In this document: piece after piece, positions 1 through 5,701 of the stretch
How the letters are laid out: each line of letters starts with the position of its first letter
Position numbering within the stretch: the first letter of the stretch is position 1
Assembly (NCBI GenBank): GCA_019240175.1
Contig: JAFAYS010001153.1
Span: forward strand, 1 to 5,701
Origin: Chloroflexota bacterium
GTDB taxonomy: Bacteria > Chloroflexota > Chloroflexia > Chloroflexales > Kallotenuaceae
Length of the DNA stretch: 5,701 bases
Direction of reading: 5' to 3'
Program-made: the position numbers and the translations under genes
Notes under the pieces: model-generated
Databases searched by the model: none
What the model was told of the DNA's origin: nothing
The model's input: the letters and a program-made list of their open reading frames with translations, nothing else

Positions 1-1
1 C

Positions 2-661
2 ACACCAACCTCGGAGCCCACCGCCACACCACCGGAGCTACCCACCGCCACGCCGATCCCGCCCACGCCGACCACACTGGTCGTCACAGCCCAGCCACGG
101 CCCGCCACGCCGATCGCGGCGCAACCACGGCCCGCCACGCCGACCACGGCTCAGCCAGCGGCGAACGGCGAGCATGTGTTCCCGGTGCGGCCTGCGCGCG
201 CCGCTACGTACGGCTCGTGCCACCACGATTATCCAGCCAGCGATATTTTCGTGCCGATCGGCTCTGAATTTGTGGCGGTCACCGATGGCGTGGTGGAGTT
301 TGTGACGTACACGGATGAGTGGAGCCCGCAGAACGACGATCCGGTCATTCGTGGCGGCATTTCGGTAGCGATGGTGGGCAGCGACGGCGTGCGCTACTAC
401 GGCTCGCATCTTTCAGCGGTGGTCGATGGGATTGCACCAGGCGTGCGGGTGGCGGCAGGCCAGGCGCTGGGCAAGACCGGCAAGACCGGCAACGCGGCCA
501 GCACACCGCCGCACCTACATTTCGGCATCTCGCCGCCGACCACGCCCGACGATTGGCAGACGCGGCGCGGCACGATCAATCCTTTGCCATACCTTAACGC
601 CTGGAAGAGCGGCAAAAATGTCACGCCGGATCTTAGCCGCGTTGGCGGCGGCGCTTGTTGA
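2..661 (+). CDS. M23 family zinc metallopeptidase (LytM/peptidase_M23 type), 5' end missing
   Basis: The reading frame is open from the left edge to TGA at 659-661, giving the last 219 residues; the start and any signal peptide lie outside the window. A GTG at 176 is not a credible start because the frame continues upstream in the same low-complexity style. Residues 1-57 are a Pro/Thr/Ala-rich linker, typical of the spacer between a membrane anchor or signal peptide and an extracellular domain. The rest is a peptidase_M23 domain. It shows the HHDYPASD metal-site motif (H74/H75 and D81), the following DIFVPIGSEFVAVTDGVV strand pattern, the GSHLS histidine (about H136), and the HLH motif in PPHLHFGI (H171, H173). 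All expected zinc ligands and the catalytic histidine appear present, so it should be active. Family members are Zn endopeptidases that usually cut peptidoglycan cross-bridges or stems outside the cytoplasm. The H-to-D spacing is longer than the classical HxxxD, as in the 'HxDYPATD' subgroup. The gene converges on the kinase gene at 699-2396. A non-hydrolytic substrate or a role in division cannot be judged. Confidence 0.9.
   Translation, partial: TPTSEPTATPPELPTATPIPPTPTTLVVTAQPRPATPIAAQPRPATPTTAQPAANGEHVFPVRPARAATYGSCHHDYPASDIFVPIGSEFVAVTDGVVEFVTYTDEWSPQNDDPVIRGGISVAMVGSDGVRYYGSHLSAVVDGIAPGVRVAAGQALGKTGKTGNAASTPPHLHFGISPPTTPDDWQTRRGTINPLPYLNAWKSGKNVTPDLSRVGGGAC
89..157 (+). repeat. 30-bp tandem repeat coding for a ten-residue Pro/Thr linker unit
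   Basis: Two nearly identical 30-bp units, 89-118 and 119-148, are followed by a 9-bp partial third copy. They encode AQPRPATPIA, AQPRPATPTT and then AQP in the linker of the M23 peptidase. The near identity at the DNA level (shared block around CCACGGCCCGCCACGCCGA) suggests recent duplication by slippage, so linker length may vary between strains. Confidence 0.8.
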
Positions 662-698
662 GTCTAGCAATCGTCGCAACAACGTGATCGAACCAGGC

Positions 699-2396
699 TC
701 ATTGCACCGGGCGCGCCTGCACCGCGATCTCAGAAAGCGCGGCAAGATCGCGACCATTGGCCGGCGGCGGCGACGACTCAAGGATCACCACACGCAGCCG
801 TTGCGTGCGAATGTCCGGAATCGTAACATATTGGATCGAGCGCACCGCCAGCAGCGAGACTTCGACCCGCTCGCCGCCGTCGAACTCCAGGCGCGCTTTG
901 CGCACGATGCGGCCTTGAAAAAAGCGATCGGTGCCGTCGCAGGGATCGATTTTGTCGAAGCCGGCCACAAGACCAACCTCGGTCACCTGGATCGGCTCGC
1001 GAAAGCTCAGCTCGATCCACTCACCACCAGCCGATCCTTGCACGCGCCAGGCGGTATCGGTTTGCCCATCGACGGCCTTGGTCGGATCGTACGAGTTCGA
1101 GGTGCCGCAGCCATCCACGCCTTGCGGCGCGAAAGCCGAAGCGTTAACGCTGGCTGGCCGGATCGACAGCGCCTGGCTGGTCGGCGTCGGCTGCGGCGTG
1201 CTGGTAGGCGTTTGCGTTGGCGCTGTTGTCGGCTGATCGGTTGGAGCGGTGGTGCTGGTCGGAGCGGTGGTGCTGGTGGGCGTGGGCGGCTCAGACGCGA
1301 CGGGAATCACGGCCTCCACGATCGCCGTTCCCGTGGGCACTGGCGTGCCACCGTTGGCCCCACGCTCGTCTGGTCCAAACAACGTCCAGGCTCCAAATCC
1401 GCCCAGCGCCAGCAGCAACAGCAGCCCACCGCCGAGCAGCGCCCATAATCTGCCGCGTCCAGATTGCTCCGGCACCACAGTTGGTCGAGCAGCTGGGGTT
1501 GCGCTGCGGACGGATGTCGGCGGATCGACAACTGTGGCCTCGGGCAAGCTCACCACGCCGGTCTGCTGTGCCCGCCGCAGATCGTCGCGCATAACGCGGG
1601 CGCTGGCCGGACGCAGCGAAGGATCAAGCGCCAGCGCCTGCTGCAGCACCGCACTGACCGCCGGCGGAACCTCAGGATTCAGCACATGCGCGGGTTTCAG
1701 CGGATCGGGCAGATGGCGAATGGTCGCGCTCGCCCGTACCACCGCGTCGACGGGATAAGCGTTGGTCAGCAGGTTATGGATCGTCGCGGCCAGCGAGTAC
1801 AGATCGCTGCCGGGACCTGTGCCGGTGCCCTCGATCTGTTCTAGCGGCGCGAACTGTGGTGTGTAGCCGACGATGCTGCCGCCGGTCGTGACGCGCGTCG
1901 ATTGCGCGGCAAAGCCCTTGGCCAGGCCAAAGTCCAGCAGAACGATCTCGCCGGACTCAAGCAGCTTGAGGTTTTGCGGCTTGATGTCGCGGTGGATTAC
2001 AGGTGGCTGCCGCGAATGCAGGTATTGCAGCACGTCCAGGATGTGATCCGCCCAGCGCAGCACCTCGTGTACCGGAAACGGCGCGCCACGCTGTTTCAGC
2101 AGCGCCGCCAGATCATCGCCGGCAAAATACTCCATCACCAGAAACTGGCCCTGCACCTCGGTAAAATGATCGATCACGCGGGGCAGCGCCGGGTGGCGCA
2201 TATTTGCCAGCAGCTGCGCCTCGTGCTCAAACGCCCGGCTCAAGTGCTCGCCCTCCACCATCATATGCTTGAGCGCGACACTGCTTTTCAGCCGCAGGTC
2301 GATCGCCTCATACACAGCACCCATACCACCACGGCCAGCGAGCCGCACGATCTGGTAGCGTTGATGAACGATCGTGGCCGGTGCAAAGGCAAGCAT
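699..2396 (-). CDS. Transmembrane Ser/Thr protein kinase with C-terminal discoidin-like (NADase-type glycan-binding) domain
   Basis: A complete 565-residue protein, ATG at 2394-2396, TGA at 699-701. A TTG 15 bp upstream is in frame, but a GGGAG Shine-Dalgarno sits 8 nt before the ATG and overlaps that TTG, which decides for the ATG. Residues 14-275 form a Hanks-type kinase with every key element: glycine loop GRGGMGAVY (21-29), lysine K43, helix-C E59, HRDIKPQN (135-142), DFG (155-157), an activation segment with T170/T171, an APLE version of the APE motif (183-186), and D198. A single membrane helix follows at about 317-340 (WALLGGGLLLLLALGGFGAW), then a Thr/Pro-rich linker (about 346-408). 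The external domain at about 413-562 has the DGQTDTAWRV motif and the GEWIELSF and SEIAV strands of the F5/8 type C-like family called NADase-type glycan-binding domain. Two cysteines (about 430 and 486) could form a disulfide. The protein probably autophosphorylates on the activation loop and signals to cytoplasmic targets in response to an external, perhaps glycan, ligand. The ligand and targets are unknown. It lacks PASTA repeats, so it is not a classical PknB/StkP. Confidence 0.92.
   Translation of the reverse strand: MLAFAPATIVHQRYQIVRLAGRGGMGAVYEAIDLRLKSSVALKHMMVEGEHLSRAFEHEAQLLANMRHPALPRVIDHFTEVQGQFLVMEYFAGDDLAALLKQRGAPFPVHEVLRWADHILDVLQYLHSRQPPVIHRDIKPQNLKLLESGEIVLLDFGLAKGFAAQSTRVTTGGSIVGYTPQFAPLEQIEGTGTGPGSDLYSLAATIHNLLTNAYPVDAVVRASATIRHLPDPLKPAHVLNPEVPPAVSAVLQQALALDPSLRPASARVMRDDLRRAQQTGVVSLPEATVVDPPTSVRSATPAARPTVVPEQSGRGRLWALLGGGLLLLLALGGFGAWTLFGPDERGANGGTPVPTGTAIVEAVIPVASEPPTPTSTTAPTSTTAPTDQPTTAPTQTPTSTPQPTPTSQALSIRPASVNASAFAPQGVDGCGTSNSYDPTKAVDGQTDTAWRVQGSAGGEWIELSFREPIQVTEVGLVAGFDKIDPCDGTDRFFQGRIVRKARLEFDGGERVEVSLLAVRSIQYVTIPDIRTQRLRVVILESSPPPANGRDLAALSEIAVQARPVQ
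1243..1277 (-). repeat. 18-bp tandem repeat in the kinase linker
   Basis: Two copies of GGAGCGGTGGTGCTGGT (1243-1259 and 1261-1277, period 18 bp) encode the repeated linker unit PTSTTAPTSTTA of the Ser/Thr kinase. This is a typical low-complexity extracellular spacer that can change length by slippage. Confidence 0.75.
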
Positions 2397-2402
2397 GGTC
2401 AG

Positions 2403-2409
2403 TTCTCCC
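2403..2409 (-). promoter_or_regulatory. Ribosome binding site of the Ser/Thr kinase gene
   Basis: On the minus strand the sequence reads GGGAGAACTGACC and then ATG. The GGGAG core (2405-2409) is complementary to the 16S rRNA tail and lies 8 nt from the ATG at 2396, a standard distance. It overlaps the alternative TTG start at 2411, which makes that start unlikely. Confidence 0.7.
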
Positions 2410-2613
2410 AATATTCAATATCGTTGAAGATCCGGATCGTTTAGCTCATAGCAGTGGCAAACATAGCGATCGCATGGCAGCTCGTGTCATGGGCATGGAG
2501 CGCAGCTTCAGGCAGCCGAGCAGCACACAAGATCGAGCGCAGGCCAAGCAGCGATCAACACGGTACTCGCTGGCGCAGACTAGCTTATCAGAATCACATA
2601 CTCAAGCTACGAA

Positions 2614-2670
2614 AGGATTTTGTACTTCCTGTGGGGGTGGGCAAACCTCACCGAAGCATGAAAACATCCT
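2614..2670 (-). other. Nested imperfect inverted repeat in the presumed kinase leader
   Basis: Three stacked complementary segments share one axis. On the plus strand these are AGGAT/ATCCT with flanking T- and A-runs (outer, 2614-2621 with 2661-2670), CTTC with GAAG (2625-2628 with 2653-2656), and GGTGGG with CCTCACC (2636-2641 with 2646-2652, one bulged T) closing a CAAA loop. If transcribed toward the kinase, this would fold as a three-segment hairpin with internal loops. It could be a leader RNA element, a remnant of a small repeat element, or chance. There is no U-run after it, so it is not an obvious intrinsic terminator. Confidence 0.3.
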
Positions 2671-2697
2671 GGCCGGATACACATCTTAATCTGCTTT

Positions 2698-2725
2698 AGT
2701 ATACCGTTTCTCGCGGCCTCGGCAA
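2698..2725 (-). promoter_or_regulatory. Candidate sigma-70-type promoter for the Ser/Thr kinase gene
   Basis: Read on the minus strand, TTGCCG (2725-2720) and TATACT (2703-2698) are separated by 16 bp. The -10 box matches the consensus at five of six positions and the -35 box at four of six. It lies just downstream of the kdp terminator and points at the kinase gene. A start near 2691 would give an untranslated leader of roughly 295 nt. This is a pattern match only, and the promoter consensus in this organism is not known from the window. Confidence 0.35.
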
Positions 2726-2780
2726 CCGTAGATTTCCAGAATCGCTGTTGGGCAGCAATGATTGTAACACTCGCAGAGGC

Positions 2781-2826
2781 AAAAATATTGATCGCGTAGG
2801 ATCTGCGCTACGATCCTACGCGATCA
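2781..2826 (-). terminator. Rho-independent terminator of the kdp operon
   Basis: A perfect 15-bp inverted repeat (TGATCGCGTAGGATC at 2789-2803, its complement at 2812-2826) encloses an 8-nt loop. On the minus strand the hairpin is followed at once by AATATTTTT (2789-2781), the T-rich tract expected of an intrinsic terminator. It begins about 75 nt after the kdpD stop codon. The opposite side lacks a comparable T-run, so it should act mainly on leftward transcripts. Confidence 0.85.
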
Positions 2827-2899
2827 GTCCGCGTATTGCTCTACATGTGGTGAATTGTGATCGGCTGAGGTTTGAAAGCAAGCGCGTGTGCGGAGCCGC

Positions 2900-5260
2900 T
2901 TATGCTCCTGGCTGGCTTCGTCGGCGCTCCTGCACATAGTGGGCGGGATGAGGTGGAATGAAGTCGGTTGGCGCAAATGCTCGTCCGATCGCCGCTCCCA
3001 GCTCAGCCGCGCGATATGTGTACATCGCGCCGGTGCCGGGATGCTGAAACATGTAGATCTGCTGGGCGTCTACAAAGCTTGAGTTCATCATGGTCACGAA
3101 GCGCAGCGCATAGCCCTCGACGATCGGCACGAGAGTTGGATCGTCGATCAGCAGCTCAAGATAGGTTGGCAGCCTGGGCATGTCGCCGGCAACTGGTGAG
3201 ACCACTGGCGGGCGTTCAACCGGGCGCGGCGGATCAGCGCTTGGCGGCACAGGATCGCTGAGCGCAGCGCGCAGCCGTTCGGTCTCAGCCCGAACGCGCG
3301 ACTGCTCGGCACGCTCGGCAAGCTGGGCGCGCTCGATCGCCAGGGCGGTCTGATCGGCTAGCGTTTCCAGCAGATGAAACTGTTGCGGCTCAAGCACGCG
3401 GCGCGCGTCGGTGGGCTGCACCGCAACCACGCCCAGCACTGCATTTGAAGCCAGGAGCGGTAGATAGAGCGCCGCCGCGCCGGCGAGTGTGTTGGTGCCC
3501 AGGCCCGCCGGCTCCTTGTGGCGATACACCCATTCGGCCACGTCCAGCTCATGGCCCTCGACAGTCACCAGGGCGGGATCGCCGGCGCGAACTGCGAGCT
3601 GGCCGGCTGCATCGGGGATCAGCAGCGCCACTCGGCTATCGAAGGTCTCGCCGATGTGCCGCGCCGCAATCGTGAGCAGCGACTCCAGCCCACGCGTCCG
3701 CGCCAGCTCCCGGCTCATGCCGTACAGCACCGCCGTGCGCCGCTCGCGCTGCCGCGCCGCATCGGCCTGCTGGCGCAGCTGCACTGTCAACGAGCTGATC
3801 ACGAGCGCGACCAGCAGCATCACGCCGAACGTCACCAGGTACTCGCTATCCGACACGGCGAAGGTCAGATAGGGCGGCACAAAGCAAAAATCAAAGGCGG
3901 CCACACTCAACGCCGAGGCCAGCATCGACGGACCGCGACCGTAGCGCGTGGCGACCAGGATCACGCCGAGCAGATAGACCATGATCAGGTTGGACTGATC
4001 AAAAGCGGGGAACATCAGCCAGGCGACCAGCGTGCAAAGCGCGACGGCCAGCAGAGCGCAGACATACGCGGCGCGTGGGCTGGTCGGCTGAAGCCCGTGT
4101 ACAGGAAGGCCTGGCGTATCGTCGTGCTGGCCGCTGATCACGTAGACATCGATCTCGCCGCTTTGACGCACCAGCGCATCCACCACCGAGCCAAACAGAA
4201 TCTCCTGCCAGCGCGGCTTGAGCGGCTTACCGACAACGATCTTGGATACGTTGCGCTCGCGGGCATAGGCCAGCACGGCAGCGCTCACCGATTGCCCGCT
4301 AAGCGTCACGACTTCCGCGCCCAGCTGCTCGGCCAGCCGCAGCGTACCGATCACCCGATCGCGCTCTGTCGCTGAGCGACGCAGGTAGGCGGGCGTTTCC
4401 ACATAGACGACCAGCCACTGGGCGCGCAGCGCCGTCGCCATGCGTCTGGTGGCACGAACCAGCTGCGCGGCCAACGGATGCGGGCTGACACACACCAGAA
4501 TCCGCTCGGCAGCGGGCCAGGTCGTCGCGATCGCATGATCGCGGCGATAATGCTGCATCTGCGCGTCCACACGATCGGCGGTGCGGCGCAAAGCCAGCTC
4601 ACGCAGCGCGATCAGGTTGCCTTTGCGGAAGAAGTTGCGCGCGGCGGTCGCGGCCTGCTGCGGCACATAGACTTTGCCTTGCTTAAGCCGTTGCAGCAAA
4701 TCGTCAGGCGGCAGATCGATCAGCTCAACCTCGTCGGCGCGCTCCAAGATCTGATCCGGCACGGTCTCACGTACGATCACGCCGGTGATCTGCGCGACGA
4801 CATCGTTGAGACTTTCGAGGTGCTGCACATTGACCGTGCTGTACACGTCGATCCCGGCCTGCAGCAGCTCTTCGACGTCCTGCCAGCGCTTGGCATGGCG
4901 CGATCCCGGCGCGTTGGTATGCGCCAGCTCGTCCAGCAGCAGCAGCGCCGGTCGCCGGGCCAGCGCCGCGTCGAGATCGAACTCACGCAGCGCCGCGCCA
5001 CGGTAGTTCGTGCTGCGTGGCGGCACGCATTCCAGCCCGCCGACCAGCGCCTCGGTCTCAGCGCGGCCATGCGTTTCAATCCAGCCGATCACCACATCGA
5101 CGCCGCCGGTGCGCTGTCCCTGGGCTGCTTCCAGCATGGCGTAGGTTTTGCCGACGCCCGCCGCCATGCCGAAAAAGATCTTTAGCCGACCGCGTGCTTG
5201 CTGCTCTGCCGCCTGAACACGTGCCAGCAGGGCATCCGGATTTGGACGGTTGTCGCTCAT
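2900..5260 (-). CDS. kdpD: KdpD-type potassium sensor lacking the histidine kinase domains, with an unknown C-terminal tail
   Basis: A 786-residue protein, ATG at 5258-5260, TAA at 2900-2902. Domains in order: KdpD ATPase domain (about 22-230) with Walker A GMAAGVGKT (31-39), Walker B LLLLDE (106-111) and the signature from PGSRHAKRWQDVEELL to STVNVQHLESLND; a USP domain (about 252-374); a DUF4118 membrane domain with four helices (about 396-416, 424-440, 443-462, 474-494); an Arg cluster just after helix four (R495 to R507), as in E. coli KdpD, where such arginines matter for K+ sensing; a GAF domain (about 525-645); and a short helical linker ending ETERLRAAL. In normal KdpD (about 890-900 residues) this linker leads directly into the SHDLRTPL H-box. 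Here it leads into a Pro-rich stretch (about 669-690) and a tail of about 90 residues of unknown family. No H-box and no N, G1 or G2 ATP-binding boxes are present. The protein should sense K+ or turgor but cannot autophosphorylate as a histidine kinase. It follows kdpC by 3 bp, probably with translational coupling, as no good Shine-Dalgarno precedes it. Confidence 0.93.
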   Translation of the reverse strand: MSDNRPNPDALLARVQAAEQQARGRLKIFFGMAAGVGKTYAMLEAAQGQRTGGVDVVIGWIETHGRAETEALVGGLECVPPRSTNYRGAALREFDLDAALARRPALLLLDELAHTNAPGSRHAKRWQDVEELLQAGIDVYSTVNVQHLESLNDVVAQITGVIVRETVPDQILERADEVELIDLPPDDLLQRLKQGKVYVPQQAATAARNFFRKGNLIALRELALRRTADRVDAQMQHYRRDHAIATTWPAAERILVCVSPHPLAAQLVRATRRMATALRAQWLVVYVETPAYLRRSATERDRVIGTLRLAEQLGAEVVTLSGQSVSAAVLAYARERNVSKIVVGKPLKPRWQEILFGSVVDALVRQSGEIDVYVISGQHDDTPGLPVHGLQPTSPRAAYVCALLAVALCTLVAWLMFPAFDQSNLIMVYLLGVILVATRYGRGPSMLASALSVAAFDFCFVPPYLTFAVSDSEYLVTFGVMLLVALVISSLTVQLRQQADAARQRERRTAVLYGMSRELARTRGLESLLTIAARHIGETFDSRVALLIPDAAGQLAVRAGDPALVTVEGHELDVAEWVYRHKEPAGLGTNTLAGAAALYLPLLASNAVLGVVAVQPTDARRVLEPQQFHLLETLADQTALAIERAQLAERAEQSRVRAETERLRAALSDPVPPSADPPRPVERPPVVSPVAGDMPRLPTYLELLIDDPTLVPIVEGYALRFVTMMNSSFVDAQQIYMFQHPGTGAMYTYRAAELGAAIGRAFAPTDFIPPHPAHYVQERRRSQPGA

Positions 5261-5263
5261 CGG

Positions 5264-5701
5264 TTAGCGCAGTTGGTCCAGCGCCAGATTCAGCTGAAGC
5301 ACATTCACGCGCGGCTCGCCCAGGATGCCCAAAGTGCGGCCCTCGGTGTGCGCGGCGACCAGCTGCCGGACCTGCGCGATGTCGAGATTGCGCGTGCGGG
5401 CAACCCGTACTGCCTGGTACTCCGCCGCCGCCGGGCTGATATGCGGATCGAGACCGCTGGCCGAGGCCGTCACCAGATCCACCGGGATCGGCGCGGTGTT
5501 GACCGGATCGGCGGCGTGCAGCGCGTTGATCCGCGTTTGCACGCTGCCCTGCGGCCCGATCAGCGCCTCGTTGAGCGGCCCGTAGTTCGAGCCCGACGAG
5601 CCGGTACCTGTGTCGGCGTTGAACGCGGTGTAGGGCGCGGGTGCCGTGGCCGATGGACGACTCCAAAAGTAGCGCGGATCGTCGAAGAACTGCCCGATCA
5701 G
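5264..5701 (-). CDS. kdpC: K+-transporting ATPase subunit KdpC, 5' end missing
   Basis: The frame is open from the right edge to TAA at 5264-5266 and gives the last 145 residues; roughly 45-50 N-terminal residues with the single membrane helix lie beyond the window. KdpC hallmarks are all visible: LIGQFF at the edge, YFWSRPSAT, GSNYGPLN, PVDLVTASASGLDPHISPAAA, the VRVARTRN helix and the C-terminal HTEGRTLGILGEPRVNVLQLNLAL. KdpC is a subunit of the KdpFABC high-affinity, ATP-driven potassium uptake complex in the cytoplasmic membrane and assists ATP use by KdpB. The stop codon is 3 bp before the kdpD start, so the two genes share a transcript; kdpA and kdpB are expected upstream (beyond 5701). 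Nothing unusual is seen in the visible part. Confidence 0.97.
   Translation of the reverse strand: MIGQFFDDPRYFWSRPSATAPAPYTAFNADTGTGSSGSNYGPLNEALIGPQGSVQTRINALHAADPVNTAPIPVDLVTASASGLDPHISPAAAEYQAVRVARTRNLDIAQVRQLVAAHTEGRTLGILGEPRVNVLQLNLALDQLR

Larger units (their letters stand above)
2397..2899. other. Gene-free spacer between kdpD and the Ser/Thr kinase gene
   Basis: About 500 bp lie between two genes read in the same (minus) direction. I see no credible protein gene here. The short open frames on the plus strand are poor in recognisable motifs and run into the antisense of the kinase start. The base composition is visibly less GC-rich than the flanking genes, as expected for non-coding DNA. 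From right to left it contains the kdp terminator hairpin (2789-2826), a promoter-like sequence (2698-2725), a nested imperfect inverted repeat (2614-2670) and the kinase ribosome binding site. No tRNA cloverleaf and no known riboswitch was recognised. Confidence 0.7.

Noticed and set aside
662..760. Terminator between or just beyond the convergent stop codons
   Set aside because: No stable hairpin with a T-run is visible; GGCGCGCC at 710-717 is a short palindrome inside the kinase gene.
426..1448. Long plus-strand open frame of 340 codons across the end of the peptidase and the kinase gene
   Set aside because: It overlaps two well-supported genes in other frames, is extremely Arg-rich and has no domain pattern; it is a shadow of GC-rich coding DNA.
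2397..2411. TTG at 2411 as the kinase start
   Set aside because: The Shine-Dalgarno GGGAG overlaps this codon and is correctly spaced for the ATG at 2396.
2429..2438. GATCCGGATC palindrome upstream of the kinase ribosome binding site, as an operator
   Set aside because: A 10-bp palindrome made of common GATC words in GC-rich DNA; no second copy or known regulator supports it.
2466..2473. GCGATCGC octamer (HIP1-like)
   Set aside because: A single copy in the spacer is not evidence of the cyanobacterial repeat, and GATC/CGATCG words are common in this window.
2381..2689. Plus-strand open frames of 102 and 81 codons in the spacer
   Set aside because: No motif, no convincing ribosome binding site, and overlap with the kinase start and its leader; non-coding DNA explains them better.
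2412..3260. A frameshifted or separate histidine kinase domain after the kdpD GAF region
   Set aside because: None of the frames here shows an SHDLRTPL box or ATP-binding boxes, and the space is too short and too AT-rich after 2900 for the missing HisKA and HATPase_c domains.
3518..4375. Plus-strand open frame of 285 codons antisense to kdpD
   Set aside because: It is His/Arg/Gln-rich without recognisable motifs, and the opposite strand is clearly KdpD.
4478..5185. Plus-strand open frame of 235 codons antisense to the kdpD ATPase domain
   Set aside because: The minus strand holds the Walker motifs and the KdpD signature, so this frame is a mirror product.
5076..5666. Minus-strand open frame of 196 codons spanning the kdpC-kdpD junction
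   Set aside because: It is the wrong frame of kdpC and kdpD, Gly/Arg-rich, with no family resemblance.

Overview
The window looks like chromosomal DNA from a GC-rich bacterium, most likely a member of the Chloroflexota (Chloroflexia-like). This placement is inferred from the style of the proteins: a transmembrane Ser/Thr kinase with a long Pro/Thr linker and a C-terminal discoidin-like domain, an M23 peptidase behind another Pro/Thr-rich linker, and the Kdp potassium system. No rRNA or other taxonomic marker is present, so the assignment is moderate at best. No mobile element, CRISPR array or tRNA was seen.

Layout. (1) 2-661, plus strand: the 3' part of a secreted or surface M23 zinc metallopeptidase gene, open at the left edge. 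(2) 699-2396, minus strand: a complete membrane Ser/Thr protein kinase, convergent with the peptidase and separated from it by 37 bp. (3) 2397-2899: a gene-free spacer of about 500 bp. It holds a strong intrinsic terminator for the kdp transcript, a plausible promoter for the kinase gene, a nested imperfect inverted repeat in the presumed leader, and a clear ribosome binding site that fixes the kinase start. (4) 2900-5260, minus strand: kdpD. (5) 5264-5701, minus strand: the 3' part of kdpC, which runs off the right edge.

How the genes fit together. kdpC and kdpD are 3 bp apart and form the end of a kdp operon (kdpA and kdpB presumably lie beyond the right edge). KdpC is a subunit of the high-affinity K+ pump, and KdpD is normally the sensor histidine kinase that switches the pump on. 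The most unusual point in the window is that this KdpD keeps the whole sensory part (KdpD ATPase domain, USP domain, four-helix DUF4118 membrane domain, GAF domain) but stops where the histidine kinase should begin. In place of HisKA and HATPase_c it has a proline-rich linker and a tail of about 90 residues that I do not recognise. No kdpE follows it: the next gene in the same direction, after a terminator, is the Ser/Thr kinase. How potassium status is passed on in this organism is therefore open. The Ser/Thr kinase has an external domain likely to bind glycans, and the neighbouring peptidase acts on peptidoglycan or a similar peptide, so the left half may be linked to the cell envelope; that link is inference from proximity.
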